NCBI RefSeq assembly: GCF_016703145.1
Contig: NZ_JADJCO010000003.1
Location: 1,442,001 to 1,506,000, forward strand
Direction of reading: 5' to 3'
From: Ottowia sp.
GTDB lineage: Bacteria; Pseudomonadota; Gammaproteobacteria; Burkholderiales; Burkholderiaceae_C
Length of the DNA stretch: 64,000 bases
Shown piece after piece: positions 34,853 through 43,120 of the stretch. A model generated the notes under the pieces. It had not been told where the DNA came from, made no database searches, and saw only the letters and a program-made list of their open reading frames with translations. The position numbers and the translations under genes were made by a program. Every line of letters begins with the position of its first letter. Position 1 is the stretch's first letter.

Positions 34853-35016
34853 GGCGGCTTCAGGTCCCGCTGGGCTGGTGTTGTGGGATGGCCGAAAAAT
34901 ATTGTGTTGCGGAGGTGGTGGTCATGGTGTGCGAATGTCTTGGTGGGTTGAAGTGCCGGCACATCGTTGGCCGGTGTCCCGATGATTCGCTTCCTGGCCT
35001 TTGGGCGCTTCACTGT

Positions 35017-35046
35017 GTGTCGCCGGCACTTGCTCAGGCGTCCGCC
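35017..35046 (+). promoter_or_regulatory. Candidate AraC-family operator, site A
   Basis: Direct repeats GTGTCGCC (35017) and GCGTCCGC (35038), 21 bp apart, with TGCTC between them. It is upstream of DUF1127 and the haloperoxidase-like gene and directly after the AraC gene. The same arrangement occurs at sites B and C. Confidence 0.5.
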
Positions 35047-35078
35047 GATGCGGTGAAAGGGCTGCCATCCCCACTCGC

Positions 35079-36131
35079 TCAGGCAGCTCCTTGCGTCTGC
35101 GCGCGCCGCCATGTGGCCGGCGGCAGTCCGGTGGAGCGCTTGAAGGCGCGCGCGAACGCCGCCTCGGAGTCGTAGCCCACGTCGAGCGCCACCGAGGCCA
35201 CGTTGGCGCGGGTCTCGCGCAGCAGGCGGGCGCCGCACTGCATGCGCCAGTTAGTGAGGTACTGCATGGGCGGCAGGCCGGTGAACGACACGAAGCGCTC
35301 GTGCAGCGCGGAGCGCGACAGGCCCACGCGCTGGCCCAGTTCCTCCAGCGTCCACGCCTGCGCGGGGTCGCCGTGCAGCAGCGCGATGGCGCGCCCCACG
35401 TGCCGGTCGCGCAGCGCGCCCAGCCAGCCTTGCGATTCGGGCGGCAGCGAATCGAGGTAGCGCCGCGCACCATCGACGAACACCATCTCGCTCACGCGCT
35501 GCAGCAGCGCCCCACCGCCAGCTCGCCTCGCACTGGTCTCGGTGGCCGCGTGCTCCAGCATCGGCGCTACCCACGCCCCAACGCCTTCAGCGGGCAGGTG
35601 CACCAATCTGGGCAGGGCATCGATCAAGGGGTTGAATGGTTTGAGATCGCAGGCGATGAAGCCGCAGAGGATGACGGTGCTCGATTCCTGCGTGGGCAGG
35701 CTGCTGCCCGCACAAAACATGTCGCCGCTGTAGGTGATCGGGATCGGCTTGGGGTCGTCGCGCATGCGAAACAGCCAATTGCCTTCAGCTGCGGCCTCGT
35801 CGGCCGGTGCCACGCCCGGCGCGCTCGACACCACGTGCTCGTCACCATGGGGCAGCATCACGACGTCGCCCTCGTGCATGCGCTGCGGCGGCTGGCCATC
35901 GACCGCGACCCAGCCGCCGCCTTTGAGGAATATGTGGTACTCGATCACGTGCTCGGCGCCTGGCATGACGGCGGGGCCCATCTCCCTGGAAGACGGCGCC
36001 AGGGCCGACCACTCCCCGCGGCAACTCGCGTGAAAGAAGATCGACCCGCGCAGCCGCACGCTGCGCAGCACGTCGGACAAAGGGTCGAGCGGAGTCATCA
36101 CGCTCAATGGCTTGCTTGCCTGCGTCGTCAT
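35079..36131 (-). CDS. AraC family transcriptional regulator with N-terminal cupin (AraC-1)
   Basis: A 350-residue regulator. The N-terminal cupin (Cupin_6-like) includes EYHIFLKGGGWVAVDG and GDVVMLPHGDEHVV. The C-terminal part has two helix-turn-helix units: WTLEELGQRVGLSRSALHER and a second around VASVALDVGYDSEAAFARAF. The start has a GGAGG site. It follows the TauE/SafE permease gene by 20 bases in the same direction. It is closely paralogous to the broken AraC-2 at 40.6 kb; their DNA-binding domains are nearly the same, so the two could share operators. Confidence 0.9.
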   Translation of the reverse strand: MTTQASKPLSVMTPLDPLSDVLRSVRLRGSIFFHASCRGEWSALAPSSREMGPAVMPGAEHVIEYHIFLKGGGWVAVDGQPPQRMHEGDVVMLPHGDEHVVSSAPGVAPADEAAAEGNWLFRMRDDPKPIPITYSGDMFCAGSSLPTQESSTVILCGFIACDLKPFNPLIDALPRLVHLPAEGVGAWVAPMLEHAATETSARRAGGGALLQRVSEMVFVDGARRYLDSLPPESQGWLGALRDRHVGRAIALLHGDPAQAWTLEELGQRVGLSRSALHERFVSFTGLPPMQYLTNWRMQCGARLLRETRANVASVALDVGYDSEAAFARAFKRSTGLPPATWRRAQTQGAA

Positions 36132-36151
36132 GAAGCCTCCGCCGTGGACTG

Positions 36152-36883
36152 TCAGCGCACAAGCTGCCAGATGCCTGTGGCCAGGTAGCCGACGCCCAGG
36201 GCCAGTACCAGGCGTTGCGTGATCTGCCGGAAGTTGGCGTCCGTCATGCGGTCAAGAACCAGGCGCGAGGCGCTGGTGCCCACGATCGCGCTGGCCACGA
36301 GGAGTACGGCCAGCCCCGCGCCCACCGGCTGGTTGGCGGTTGCGAGCAGCGTTCCGAAAAAAGCGATGCGCGTCCCATGGCTCACCACCTGCACGGCGGC
36401 CTTGGTCGAAACCACTTCATGGCGCGTCATGCCCGAGCGCACGAACCAGGTGTCCAGCAGCGGCCCTGAAACACCCGAGAGCATCTGCACGCCCATGCAC
36501 ACGACGCCGCAGGCAAAGGCGTGGCCGCGCCGATCGACATTGAGCTGCAGCGAGGGCGGCAGGAGCCAGGCGATGAAGGGCGTCGCCCCCAGCAAGAGCA
36601 GCACCACCGCATGGCTGAGGGTGACGCCGAGCGCCAGCAGAAGCACCACCACGGTGGCCGCGCCCACGGCATAGCCACGCAGCACGCGCCACTGGATGGA
36701 GCGCCGCCACAGCACGGCGCGCCAGCCGTTGGAAGCGAGCTGCGCAACGCCGTGGATCACCATCGCCTTCTCCACGCTCATGAGGGCGAGCAGGATGCCC
36801 ATCAGCACCATGCCGCCTGCCATTCCGAAAATCCCGGAGAGGAAGGACGTGGCGATGACGGAGGTGGAGAGGATGAGCAGCAT
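36152..36883 (-). CDS. TauE/SafE (TSUP) family membrane permease
   Basis: A 243-residue integral membrane protein of the sulfite-exporter TauE/SafE superfamily. The first helix region SGIFGMAGGMVLMGILLALM carries the glycine-rich TSUP motif, and it recurs in the second half as MLSGVSGPLLDTWFV. About eight helices are expected. TSUP proteins move sulfite, sulfonates or other small organic anions; the substrate here is unknown. It is divergent from a LysR gene (70 bases) and co-directional with AraC-1. A GTG at 36901 is an alternative start. Confidence 0.83.
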   Translation of the reverse strand: MLLILSTSVIATSFLSGIFGMAGGMVLMGILLALMSVEKAMVIHGVAQLASNGWRAVLWRRSIQWRVLRGYAVGAATVVVLLLALGVTLSHAVVLLLLGATPFIAWLLPPSLQLNVDRRGHAFACGVVCMGVQMLSGVSGPLLDTWFVRSGMTRHEVVSTKAAVQVVSHGTRIAFFGTLLATANQPVGAGLAVLLVASAIVGTSASRLVLDRMTDANFRQITQRLVLALGVGYLATGIWQLVR

Positions 36884-36953
36884 GGGGCGGATTCTGGCCA
36901 CGCGTCATCCATCAGTAAAATGAATTGATTGCACTGACTGCTGAGAAATTGTC

Positions 36954-37847
36954 ATGAAACTGGACGTGCTGGGCATGCAGGCCTTCGTGGGCGTGGCGAC
37001 CTGTGGCAGCTTCGCGCGGGCGGCGGACATGCTGAGCGTGACATCGCCCGCGCTCACGCGCCGGTTGATGAACCTCGAATCGCAGTTGGGGGTGCAACTG
37101 CTGGAGCGCACGACGCGCTCCGTCTCGCTCACCGCCGCCGGGGCCAGCTTGCTGCCTCGGGCGCGCCAGTTGCTCGATGAACTGGCCGCCACTTTCAACG
37201 AAGTGAGCGGAACGGGGCTCTCGCAGCGCGGCACGGTGACGATTGCCTGCGTGCCCACCGTGGGGGTGCAGTTTTTGCCGGCGCTGCTGCGCGAATACAG
37301 CCAGCACCATCCCGACAACCGCGTGCGGATCCTGGACCACACCTCCCACGGCGTTGCGGAGGCGGTGCAGCGGCGGGAGGCCGAGTTTGGCATCAGCCTG
37401 GCCGACGTTCCTTTCTCCGACCTGGAGAGCACGCCGATCCTGAAAGACCGCTTCGCCCTCATTTGCAGGCGAGATCATCCGCTGGCGCGGCGGCGACAAC
37501 TGCGCTGGGAAGAGTTGCAGCCCCACGCCTTGATCGTCCCTGGGGGCGGCAGCAGCAACCGGCCCGCGCTCGATGCGATCCTCGGGCCCCTGAACGCGAA
37601 GCTGCAGGCACTGTATGAGGTCCAGCGCAGCGCCACGGCCGTGGGCCTGGTGGCCGAGGGCCTGGGCGCGGCCATCGTGCCCGAGCTGTCGATACAGCCG
37701 GGGGCCTACCCGCAATTGCGGCTGGTGCAGCTGAATACGCCGGTTGTCGAGCGCACGTTCGTGCTGCTTCGCCGCAAAGGATCGGCCATGTCGCCGCCCG
37801 CCCGGGCGCTGCACGACCTCATCGTGCGCAGGGCGCGGCGCCTTTGA
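36954..37847 (+). CDS. LysR family transcriptional regulator
   Basis: A 297-residue LTTR. The N-terminal winged helix shows AFVGVATCGSFARAADMLSV and PALTRRLMNLESQLGVQLLE; the remainder is the two-lobed effector domain. It is divergent from the TSUP permease gene, which it probably controls, from an AT-rich 70-base gap. Its 3' end overlaps the convergent Imm5-like gene by 29 bases. Confidence 0.92.
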   Translation: MKLDVLGMQAFVGVATCGSFARAADMLSVTSPALTRRLMNLESQLGVQLLERTTRSVSLTAAGASLLPRARQLLDELAATFNEVSGTGLSQRGTVTIACVPTVGVQFLPALLREYSQHHPDNRVRILDHTSHGVAEAVQRREAEFGISLADVPFSDLESTPILKDRFALICRRDHPLARRRQLRWEELQPHALIVPGGGSSNRPALDAILGPLNAKLQALYEVQRSATAVGLVAEGLGAAIVPELSIQPGAYPQLRLVQLNTPVVERTFVLLRRKGSAMSPPARALHDLIVRRARRL

Positions 37848-38301
37848 GGACCAGGGCCGCAGCCACCTGCTCCAGCCGGGCCAGTTGCCAGGCCTTCTCG
37901 GGCGCGAACGACGCAGGGTCGCCCACGGCCCCATAGCCGCCACTGCCATACACGGCCGCATAGGCCGCGTAGTCCGCCGCCTGCACGGCACGGCCGGCCA
38001 GGGCGTGCGCGACGGCGTAGCTGGCCGACACGGCGGCGTGGCCCACGCCGTCGAGCGAGTGCGAGCCCTGGTGGCTGTTGGCCAGCACGGCGGCCTGGCG
38101 CGCGGCCCCGTCCAGCGCGGCCCGGCTGGCCCGCCCCTGCACGTAGGCGGCCAGGGTGTCCAGGCAACGCACCACGGCCTCGTCCTCCAGCAGGTGGCGC
38201 ACCCGCTCCGCGCAGGCGTGGGCAAATGCCAAGCGCAGCGCCTCGGGCTGGGGCACGCGGGCTTCGCTGGCTTGCAGGGCGGGGGTGAGGGCATCGGTCA
38301 T
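37819..38301 (-). CDS. Putative immunity protein (Imm5-like)
   Basis: A 160-residue, alanine-rich helical protein. The pattern CAERVRHLLEDEAVVRCLD early, repeated AxxAAxxA helices in the middle, and EKAWQLARLEQVAAAL at the end match the Imm5-type putative immunity family as I remember it. Such proteins are predicted from polymorphic toxin loci, but no toxin gene lies next to it, so the role is unclear. It is convergent with and overlaps the LysR gene. Confidence 0.6.
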   Translation of the reverse strand: MTDALTPALQASEARVPQPEALRLAFAHACAERVRHLLEDEAVVRCLDTLAAYVQGRASRAALDGAARQAAVLANSHQGSHSLDGVGHAAVSASYAVAHALAGRAVQAADYAAYAAVYGSGGYGAVGDPASFAPEKAWQLARLEQVAAALVLKGAAPCAR

Positions 38302-38323
38302 CGCAAGTCGCTCCTGTATGGGG

Positions 38324-38998
38324 TCAGAGGATTTTGAGCGCCCTGCGGCGCATGCCGATCAGGCCCAGCGAACCGGCCAGGGCGGCCAGGCCCCACGGCC
38401 CCAGGGCGGGCACGGCGACGGTGCCGGAGGGTGCTGCGGGGGCGGGGCATCCGCCTCTGACAACGTTCGGGCTGCCCCACAAAGCGGCCTGCATCCGCAC
38501 GCCCCCGGCCGCGTCTTCAAAGGTTCGGGTCTGGCCGGTGTTTGTCCGGAAAACGTAGTTCATGCCATTGGCCCACCAGTTCACCGCGCCGCCCGGGAGG
38601 CCGGTCGCGGCGTAATGGCCTGGCTGCGTGGGGCCAGCCGCACTGACTTCGGAAAACATCGTCAGCAAGTTGCCCGCCGCACCGGTGGTCACGCTGCCGA
38701 CGGCATACGGCGGCACGCCAGCGAGGTTCTGAATGAACCGCACGTTTGCCGCGTTGTTCATGCTCCAGAAGACGCAGGTCAGGTGCCTGACCTCCCAGGT
38801 CTGGCTGTTCGAGGAGGCGCCGCCGTTGTCGAACACCAGGGTGACTTGGTACTTTTCGCCGTTGATGACGCCCGGAATCTGGGAGTTCTGGATGGTGCCT
38901 GCATAGGTCAGGCTGTAGGGCACAGCCTGGGCCTTGCCCGCGCTGGCGCAGGCGAGCGCGGCGGCCAGCAGCAGGCCGCAGGGATGGAGGTATGGCAT
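38324..38998 (-). CDS. IPTL-CTERM sorted exported protein
   Basis: A 224-residue exported protein with a signal peptide (hydrophobic core LLLAAALACAS, cleavage near KAQA). The C-terminus is VPALGPWGLAALAGSLGLIG followed by MRRRAL: a variant of the IPTL-CTERM sorting signal (motif, hydrophobic helix, arginine cluster) found in beta/gamma-proteobacteria. The middle has no recognised domain. It is likely processed by an exosortase/archaeosortase-like system; none is in the window. Confidence 0.75.
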   Translation of the reverse strand: MPYLHPCGLLLAAALACASAGKAQAVPYSLTYAGTIQNSQIPGVINGEKYQVTLVFDNGGASSNSQTWEVRHLTCVFWSMNNAANVRFIQNLAGVPPYAVGSVTTGAAGNLLTMFSEVSAAGPTQPGHYAATGLPGGAVNWWANGMNYVFRTNTGQTRTFEDAAGGVRMQAALWGSPNVVRGGCPAPAAPSGTVAVPALGPWGLAALAGSLGLIGMRRRALKIL

Positions 38999-39012
38999 GG
39001 TTGATATGGTGG

Positions 39013-39080
39013 GTTTTTGGGTTAAAATAGCCTCTAGCCCTTGTCCTGCAAGCGCAAGCAGCTATCAAAATGAAAGCAGA
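39013..39080 (+). repeat. Dispersed AT-rich repeat, copy R9
   Basis: GGTTAAAATAGCCTCTAGCC, then CTTGTCCTGCAAG (inverted repeat) and AGCAGCTATCAAAATG. This is the copy closest to the form I recall from other Comamonadaceae. It lies between the IPTL-CTERM gene and the DUF3455 gene. Confidence 0.85.
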
Positions 39081-39088
39081 TACATGGC

Positions 39089-39598
39089 TCAGGCACGGGG
39101 CGCGAACAGCACGTAGTCCGCCCGGTAGGCCATGCGCACGCGCTGGCCCAGGGTGGCGCTGGTGCAGCCGGTGGCGGGCGGCTGGCCGCCCACGGTGTGC
39201 AGGCGCTGCACGCTGGCCACGCGGCTGAAGGCGCCGGGCTGCGCCTCGGGCTTCGCGTCCAGCAGCAGCCAGGGGATGGCGCCGGCCGTGGGCGCGTCCA
39301 TGCGGGCGCGCACGCTGCCGGTGAAGCGGCTACCGTCCGCGTGCTCCCAGAAGGGGCCTGCGCCGTGGCGGCCGGCGTGGCGGCCCTGGGCGTCGAACAG
39401 GTCGGCTTCTGGCGCGACGAAGGCCCAGGCGGGCGCGGCGTTGGCCGTGGCGCGGCACTCGTAGATCTGCACGCCGTGGGCGGCGAGCGCCATCAGGCGC
39501 TGCTGATCGGGCGGCGGGGTGATGGGCGCGGTGGTGGCGGCACAGCCCGCGAGGGCCGCACCGGCCAGCAGGCTTGCCAGGCGCGGTGTGGGTTGCAT
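39089..39598 (-). CDS. DUF3455 family lipoprotein
   Basis: A 169-residue predicted lipoprotein: the signal peptide ends in a lipobox LAGC at about residues 16-19, followed by a T/P-rich linker. The DUF3455 pattern is seen in GVQIYECRA, the FWEHADGSRFTGSV block and a final ADYVLFAP. Function unknown. It is 11 bases downstream of the methyltransferase gene in the same direction. Confidence 0.82.
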   Translation of the reverse strand: MQPTPRLASLLAGAALAGCAATTAPITPPPDQQRLMALAAHGVQIYECRATANAAPAWAFVAPEADLFDAQGRHAGRHGAGPFWEHADGSRFTGSVRARMDAPTAGAIPWLLLDAKPEAQPGAFSRVASVQRLHTVGGQPPATGCTSATLGQRVRMAYRADYVLFAPRA

Positions 39599-39609
39599 GG
39601 ACTGCGCCT

Positions 39610-40458
39610 TCAGGCCACGGTGATGACGACTTCGGCGTATTCGCTGGGCACCACCAGGCCGCGCCCGTTGCCCACGTCGAACTCACCCAGCAGTGCGGTG
39701 ATGTCGCGCTCCAGCGCGGCCTGGCCGGTGGCATCCAGCGCGGCAAAGGCCTTGTGCGTGGGGCCGTAGTAGTCGCGGAACACCTGCACGAAGTGCGCGG
39801 CCGAACGGTAGCGGAAGTTGAAGTGCTTGTGCTGCACCTGAATGCCCTGGGCGCGCGGGCCGAACAGCGCCACCAGGTGGGCCTCGGAGCCCCACAGCGC
39901 GGGCGAGCGCACGCCTGCGGGCGGCGCCACGTGCGCGCCGATCACCTTGAACAGGCGGCCGATGAAGCTGGCCGGCGTCCAGTTGGCCAGGCCGATGCGC
40001 CCACCCTTGCGCACCACGCGCGCCATCTCGCTCGCGGCGCGCTCGTGGTCGGGCGCGAACATCACGCCGAAGGTGGAGAGCACCGCGTCGAAGCTGCCCG
40101 CCTTGAAGGGCAGCGCCTCGACGTCGGCCACCTCGAAGTGCACGGGCAGGTGCTCGGCCTCGGCGCGCTGGCGGCCGCGCTCCAGCAGCGCGGGCACGTA
40201 GTCGGTGGAGGTGACCTGGGCGAAGCGGCGCGCTGCCGCCAGCGTGGCGTTGCCGTTGCCGGCGGCCACGTCCAGCACGCGCTCGTCGGCGCGCAGGTCC
40301 ACGGCTTCGGCCAGCGATTCACCCACGATTTGCAAGGTGGTGCCGACGGCGGCATAGTCGCCGCTGGCCCAGGTGGCCTGCTGGCGCTGCTTGATGGCGG
40401 CGTAGTCGGGGGTTGCAGGAGCTTGTTGAACAGGAGCCGATTGGAGGGTGAGGGTCAT
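39610..40458 (-). CDS. Class I SAM-dependent methyltransferase (UbiE/COQ5-like)
   Basis: A 282-residue methyltransferase. Motif I reads RVLDVAAGNGNATLAAA, motif II VADVEALPFKAGSFDAV, and FGVMFAPDHERAASEMARVV follows, as in UbiE-like enzymes. The start at 40458 (MTLTLQSAPVQQ) has an AAGGAAA site; the frame upstream of it only shadows AraC-2. It is divergent from AraC-2, with a candidate AraC operator between them. Substrate unknown; the DUF3455 lipoprotein gene follows. Confidence 0.87.
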   Translation of the reverse strand: MTLTLQSAPVQQAPATPDYAAIKQRQQATWASGDYAAVGTTLQIVGESLAEAVDLRADERVLDVAAGNGNATLAAARRFAQVTSTDYVPALLERGRQRAEAEHLPVHFEVADVEALPFKAGSFDAVLSTFGVMFAPDHERAASEMARVVRKGGRIGLANWTPASFIGRLFKVIGAHVAPPAGVRSPALWGSEAHLVALFGPRAQGIQVQHKHFNFRYRSAAHFVQVFRDYYGPTHKAFAALDATGQAALERDITALLGEFDVGNGRGLVVPSEYAEVVITVA

Positions 40459-40546
40459 GGTGATTTCCTTGGGTTTAGAGCGTGTCCGGCGCAACGTTGG
40501 CCGGTGTGTTGATGGTCGGCATTCGGGCGTTTGCGCACTTGACCCT

Positions 40547-40576
40547 GCGTCGCCGCGGCCTGCTCCAGCGTCCGCC
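40547..40576 (+). promoter_or_regulatory. Candidate AraC-family operator, site B
   Basis: Direct repeats GCGTCGCC (40547) and GCGTCCGC (40568), 21 bp apart, in the divergent gap between the methyltransferase and AraC-2. Wider similarity to the site A region runs about 95 bases leftwards, including an identical CGTTGGCCGGTGT. Confidence 0.5.
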
Positions 40577-40596
40577 ATTGGCCTGCGGGGCGCGCC

Positions 40597-41638
40597 ATGA
40601 CGGCCGCCACTTCGCTCGACCCGCTGTCGGACGTGCTGCGCAGCGTGCGCCTGCGCGGCTCGGTGTTCTTCCATGCGAGCTGCCGCGCGCTGTGGGCCGT
40701 GTGGGCGCCGCCCGCGCGCGCGGCGGCGCCCATCCTCGCGCCCGGCGCGGAGCACGTGATGGCCTACCACCTGTTCGTGAAGGGCGGCGGCTGGATTGCG
40801 GTGGATGGCGAGCCGCCGCTGCAAGTGCGCGAGGGCGACGTGGTCATGCTGCCGCACGGCGACGCGCACATGGTCTCCAGCGCGCCGGGTTTGAAGGACG
40901 CGCCCGATGGCCGCTGGGTGCTGGACAAGATGGAGCCGGGCACGCCGCTAACGCTGTCGTTCTGCGGCGGCCTGCTGGAGATGGGGCAGATGCCGCGCGA
41001 GGAGGCCAGCACCATCATGGTGTGCGGCTTCATCGCCTGCGACCTGCGACCTGCGGCCCTTCAACCCGCTGGTCGGCGCCCTGCCCCGGCTGCTGCACCT
41101 GCCGGCCGATGGCGTGGGCGCCTGGGTGGCGCCGATGCTGGAGCAGGCAGTGTTCGAGTCGGGCGCGCACAGCGCGGGCAGCGCGGCGCTGCTGCAGCGC
41201 CTGAGCGAGATGGTGTTCGTCGATGGCGCGCGGCGCTACGTCAACGCGCTGCCGCCCGGCTCCGAAGGCTGGCTGGGCGCGCTGCGCGACCGGCACGTGG
41301 GCCGCGCCATCGCGCTGCTGCACGGCGACCCCGCGCAGGCGTGGACGCTGGAGGAACTGGGCCGCCGCGTGGGCCTGTCGCGCTCCGCGCTGCACGAGCG
41401 CTTCGTGGCGCTGACCGGGCTGGCGCCCATGCAGTACCTCGCCAACTGGCGCATGCAGTGCGGCGCGCGCCTGCTGCGCGAGGCGCCCACCAGCGTGGCG
41501 GCCATCGCGCTGGAGGTGGGCTACGACTCGGAGGCCGCGTTCTCGCGCGCCTTCAAGCGCGCCACCGGGCTGCCGCCCGGCGCCTGGCGGCGCGCGCAGG
41601 CCGCCAGCAATGCGGGCCAGCGCGGCGACGCGACCTGA
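40597..41638 (+). pseudogene. AraC family regulator with cupin (AraC-2), frameshifted
   Basis: Paralogue of AraC-1. The first frame gives the cupin part (HVMAYHLFVKGGGWIAVDG, GDVVMLPHGDAH) and then FIACDLR, after which it loses similarity. The DNA-binding half continues in another frame from about 41054 (PFNPLVGALPRLLHLP) to the stop at 41636-41638. The break is a tandem duplication of CGACCTG at 41040-41046 and 41047-41053; removing one copy restores a single protein of about 345 residues. The regulator is therefore likely inactive, unless the duplication is a sequencing or assembly artefact. Its 3' end overlaps the convergent FAD gene. Confidence 0.85.
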
Positions 41639-42990
41639 ACCGCGCGCACGTAGCGCTGCATCACGTCGGCCGGCACCTGGCTGCGCATGCGCGTGCCGTA
41701 GTCCAGGCGCGACCCGGCCAGCCACTGCATCAGGCGCGGGTGGGCCGACCAGCGCTGCCGGTTGGCGAGCGTGGCCGCCTGCATGGTGACCCAGTGCACG
41801 TCGTGCTGCGGCAGGGGGATGGGCACGCACAGCGGGTTGCGCGCCTGCGCGCCGCCGTCCACCAGGCACTCCACCGCGGCGGTGAATGCCGCGCTGAAGG
41901 ATGGCGCGCACTGGCGCACCATCTGCAGGTGGATGGCGTGCTCGCCCTCGAACACGGGCACGCCGGGCCGGGATGGAATGCCGTCGGCCGTGCAGTCGAT
42001 GAACAACTCGCCCGGCAGCACGTCGGCCGCACCCCGCTCCAGCACCAGCCGGTCCGGCGCAATCGCGCGCACGCGCCCGAGCCGCAGCACGCTGATGATG
42101 CGGCGCAGCTCGGCCAGCTCCGCCTGCGTGACGGTGGCGCAGCGGTAGCGCGTGGGCCGCACCGAGGCATCGAGCCGCAGCAACTGGCCCGTGGCCTCCA
42201 GCCGGTCGAACAGGTCGTCCAGCGAATCGGCCTGCGCCACGCACTCCATCTGCGCCGCCAGCGCGCCGAAGAAGCGCGGCAACTGCGCCACGCCGGGCTG
42301 CACGTTGGCGCGGTCGATGAACCAGGCGTCATGGGGAACAACCCAGCGGATGCGCGCGGGGTCGGTGCCGTTCTGCAGCAGCCACAGGCACGCGTCCATG
42401 CCCGTCTTGCCCGCGCCCACCACGGTGTAGCGCGGGTGGGGCCGGGCAATGCCGGGCAAGGCGTTGGGCGGCACGCAGCGCACGCCGGCCGACACGGCGT
42501 AGCGCGGCGGGTGCGTGGCAGGCACCTGCGTGCCGGTGAGCGTGGCGTGCACCAACTTGCGCCGCACCGTCACGGTGGTTTCACCGCCATCGAGCAGCGA
42601 GCGCAGCACCTGCCGCCCTTGCGCGTCCGCGCCCACGTGCTCCGCCATCGCCACAAAGCGCACCCGCCCCGAAGGCAGCAGCTTGCGGCGCAGCGCCTGC
42701 TCGAAATGGTCCAGCACCGCCTGGCCCGTGGCCATCTCGGCGAGGCCCTGGTTCGCGCCCGTCGCGTCGATGGCGTCGCCGCCCAGGGGCTGCGCGTTGA
42801 GGCCGTAGAACGCCGAAGGCTGGTGCAGGCGCACGAAGGGATAGGCGTCGTTCCAGTGGCCGCCGGGCCGGTGGTGCCGGTCCACCAGCGTGATGTGCGC
42901 GTCGTCGCTCAGATCGAACAGCGCGTCGGCGAAGGCCATGCCCATGGCGCCGGCGCCGATCACCAAATAGTCCGTCTCGATGTTTTCCAT
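41521..42990 (-). CDS. FAD/NAD(P)-dependent oxidoreductase (monooxygenase-like)
   Basis: A 489-residue flavoprotein. The N-terminal dinucleotide fold is YLVIGAGAMGMAFADALF (residues about 8-25) with a GGHWNDAYPF block reminiscent of flavin-containing monooxygenases, and a second Rossmann motif TVVGAGKTGMDACLWLL near residue 180. The start at 42990 is chosen because the longer frame upstream has no flavoprotein features. The last 39 codons lie antisense to AraC-2 (overlap 41521-41638). A candidate AraC operator lies about 70 bases upstream. Substrate unknown. Confidence 0.83.
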   Translation of the reverse strand: MENIETDYLVIGAGAMGMAFADALFDLSDDAHITLVDRHHRPGGHWNDAYPFVRLHQPSAFYGLNAQPLGGDAIDATGANQGLAEMATGQAVLDHFEQALRRKLLPSGRVRFVAMAEHVGADAQGRQVLRSLLDGGETTVTVRRKLVHATLTGTQVPATHPPRYAVSAGVRCVPPNALPGIARPHPRYTVVGAGKTGMDACLWLLQNGTDPARIRWVVPHDAWFIDRANVQPGVAQLPRFFGALAAQMECVAQADSLDDLFDRLEATGQLLRLDASVRPTRYRCATVTQAELAELRRIISVLRLGRVRAIAPDRLVLERGAADVLPGELFIDCTADGIPSRPGVPVFEGEHAIHLQMVRQCAPSFSAAFTAAVECLVDGGAQARNPLCVPIPLPQHDVHWVTMQAATLANRQRWSAHPRLMQWLAGSRLDYGTRMRSQVPADVMQRYVRAVQVASPRWPALLAACARRQAPGGSPVARLKARENAASES

Positions 42991-43060
42991 GGGGGCCGCC
43001 TTTCCGTGTTGAGGGTATGGCGGGATTGTGGAAACAGCGGCGCGAATGGGCCATGCGCGG

Positions 43061-43090
43061 GTGTCCGGGGTTCTTGCTCGGGCGTCCGGA
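43061..43090 (+). promoter_or_regulatory. Candidate AraC-family operator, site C
   Basis: Direct repeats GTGTCCGG (43061) and GCGTCCGG (43082), 21 bp apart, separated by GGTTCTTGCTCGG. It is upstream of the FAD oxidoreductase gene and shares TTGCTCRGGCGTCCG with site A. Confidence 0.5.
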
Positions 43091-43120
43091 AGGCGGGGTC
43101 CGGCAGGGCGTGGAAGCCGC

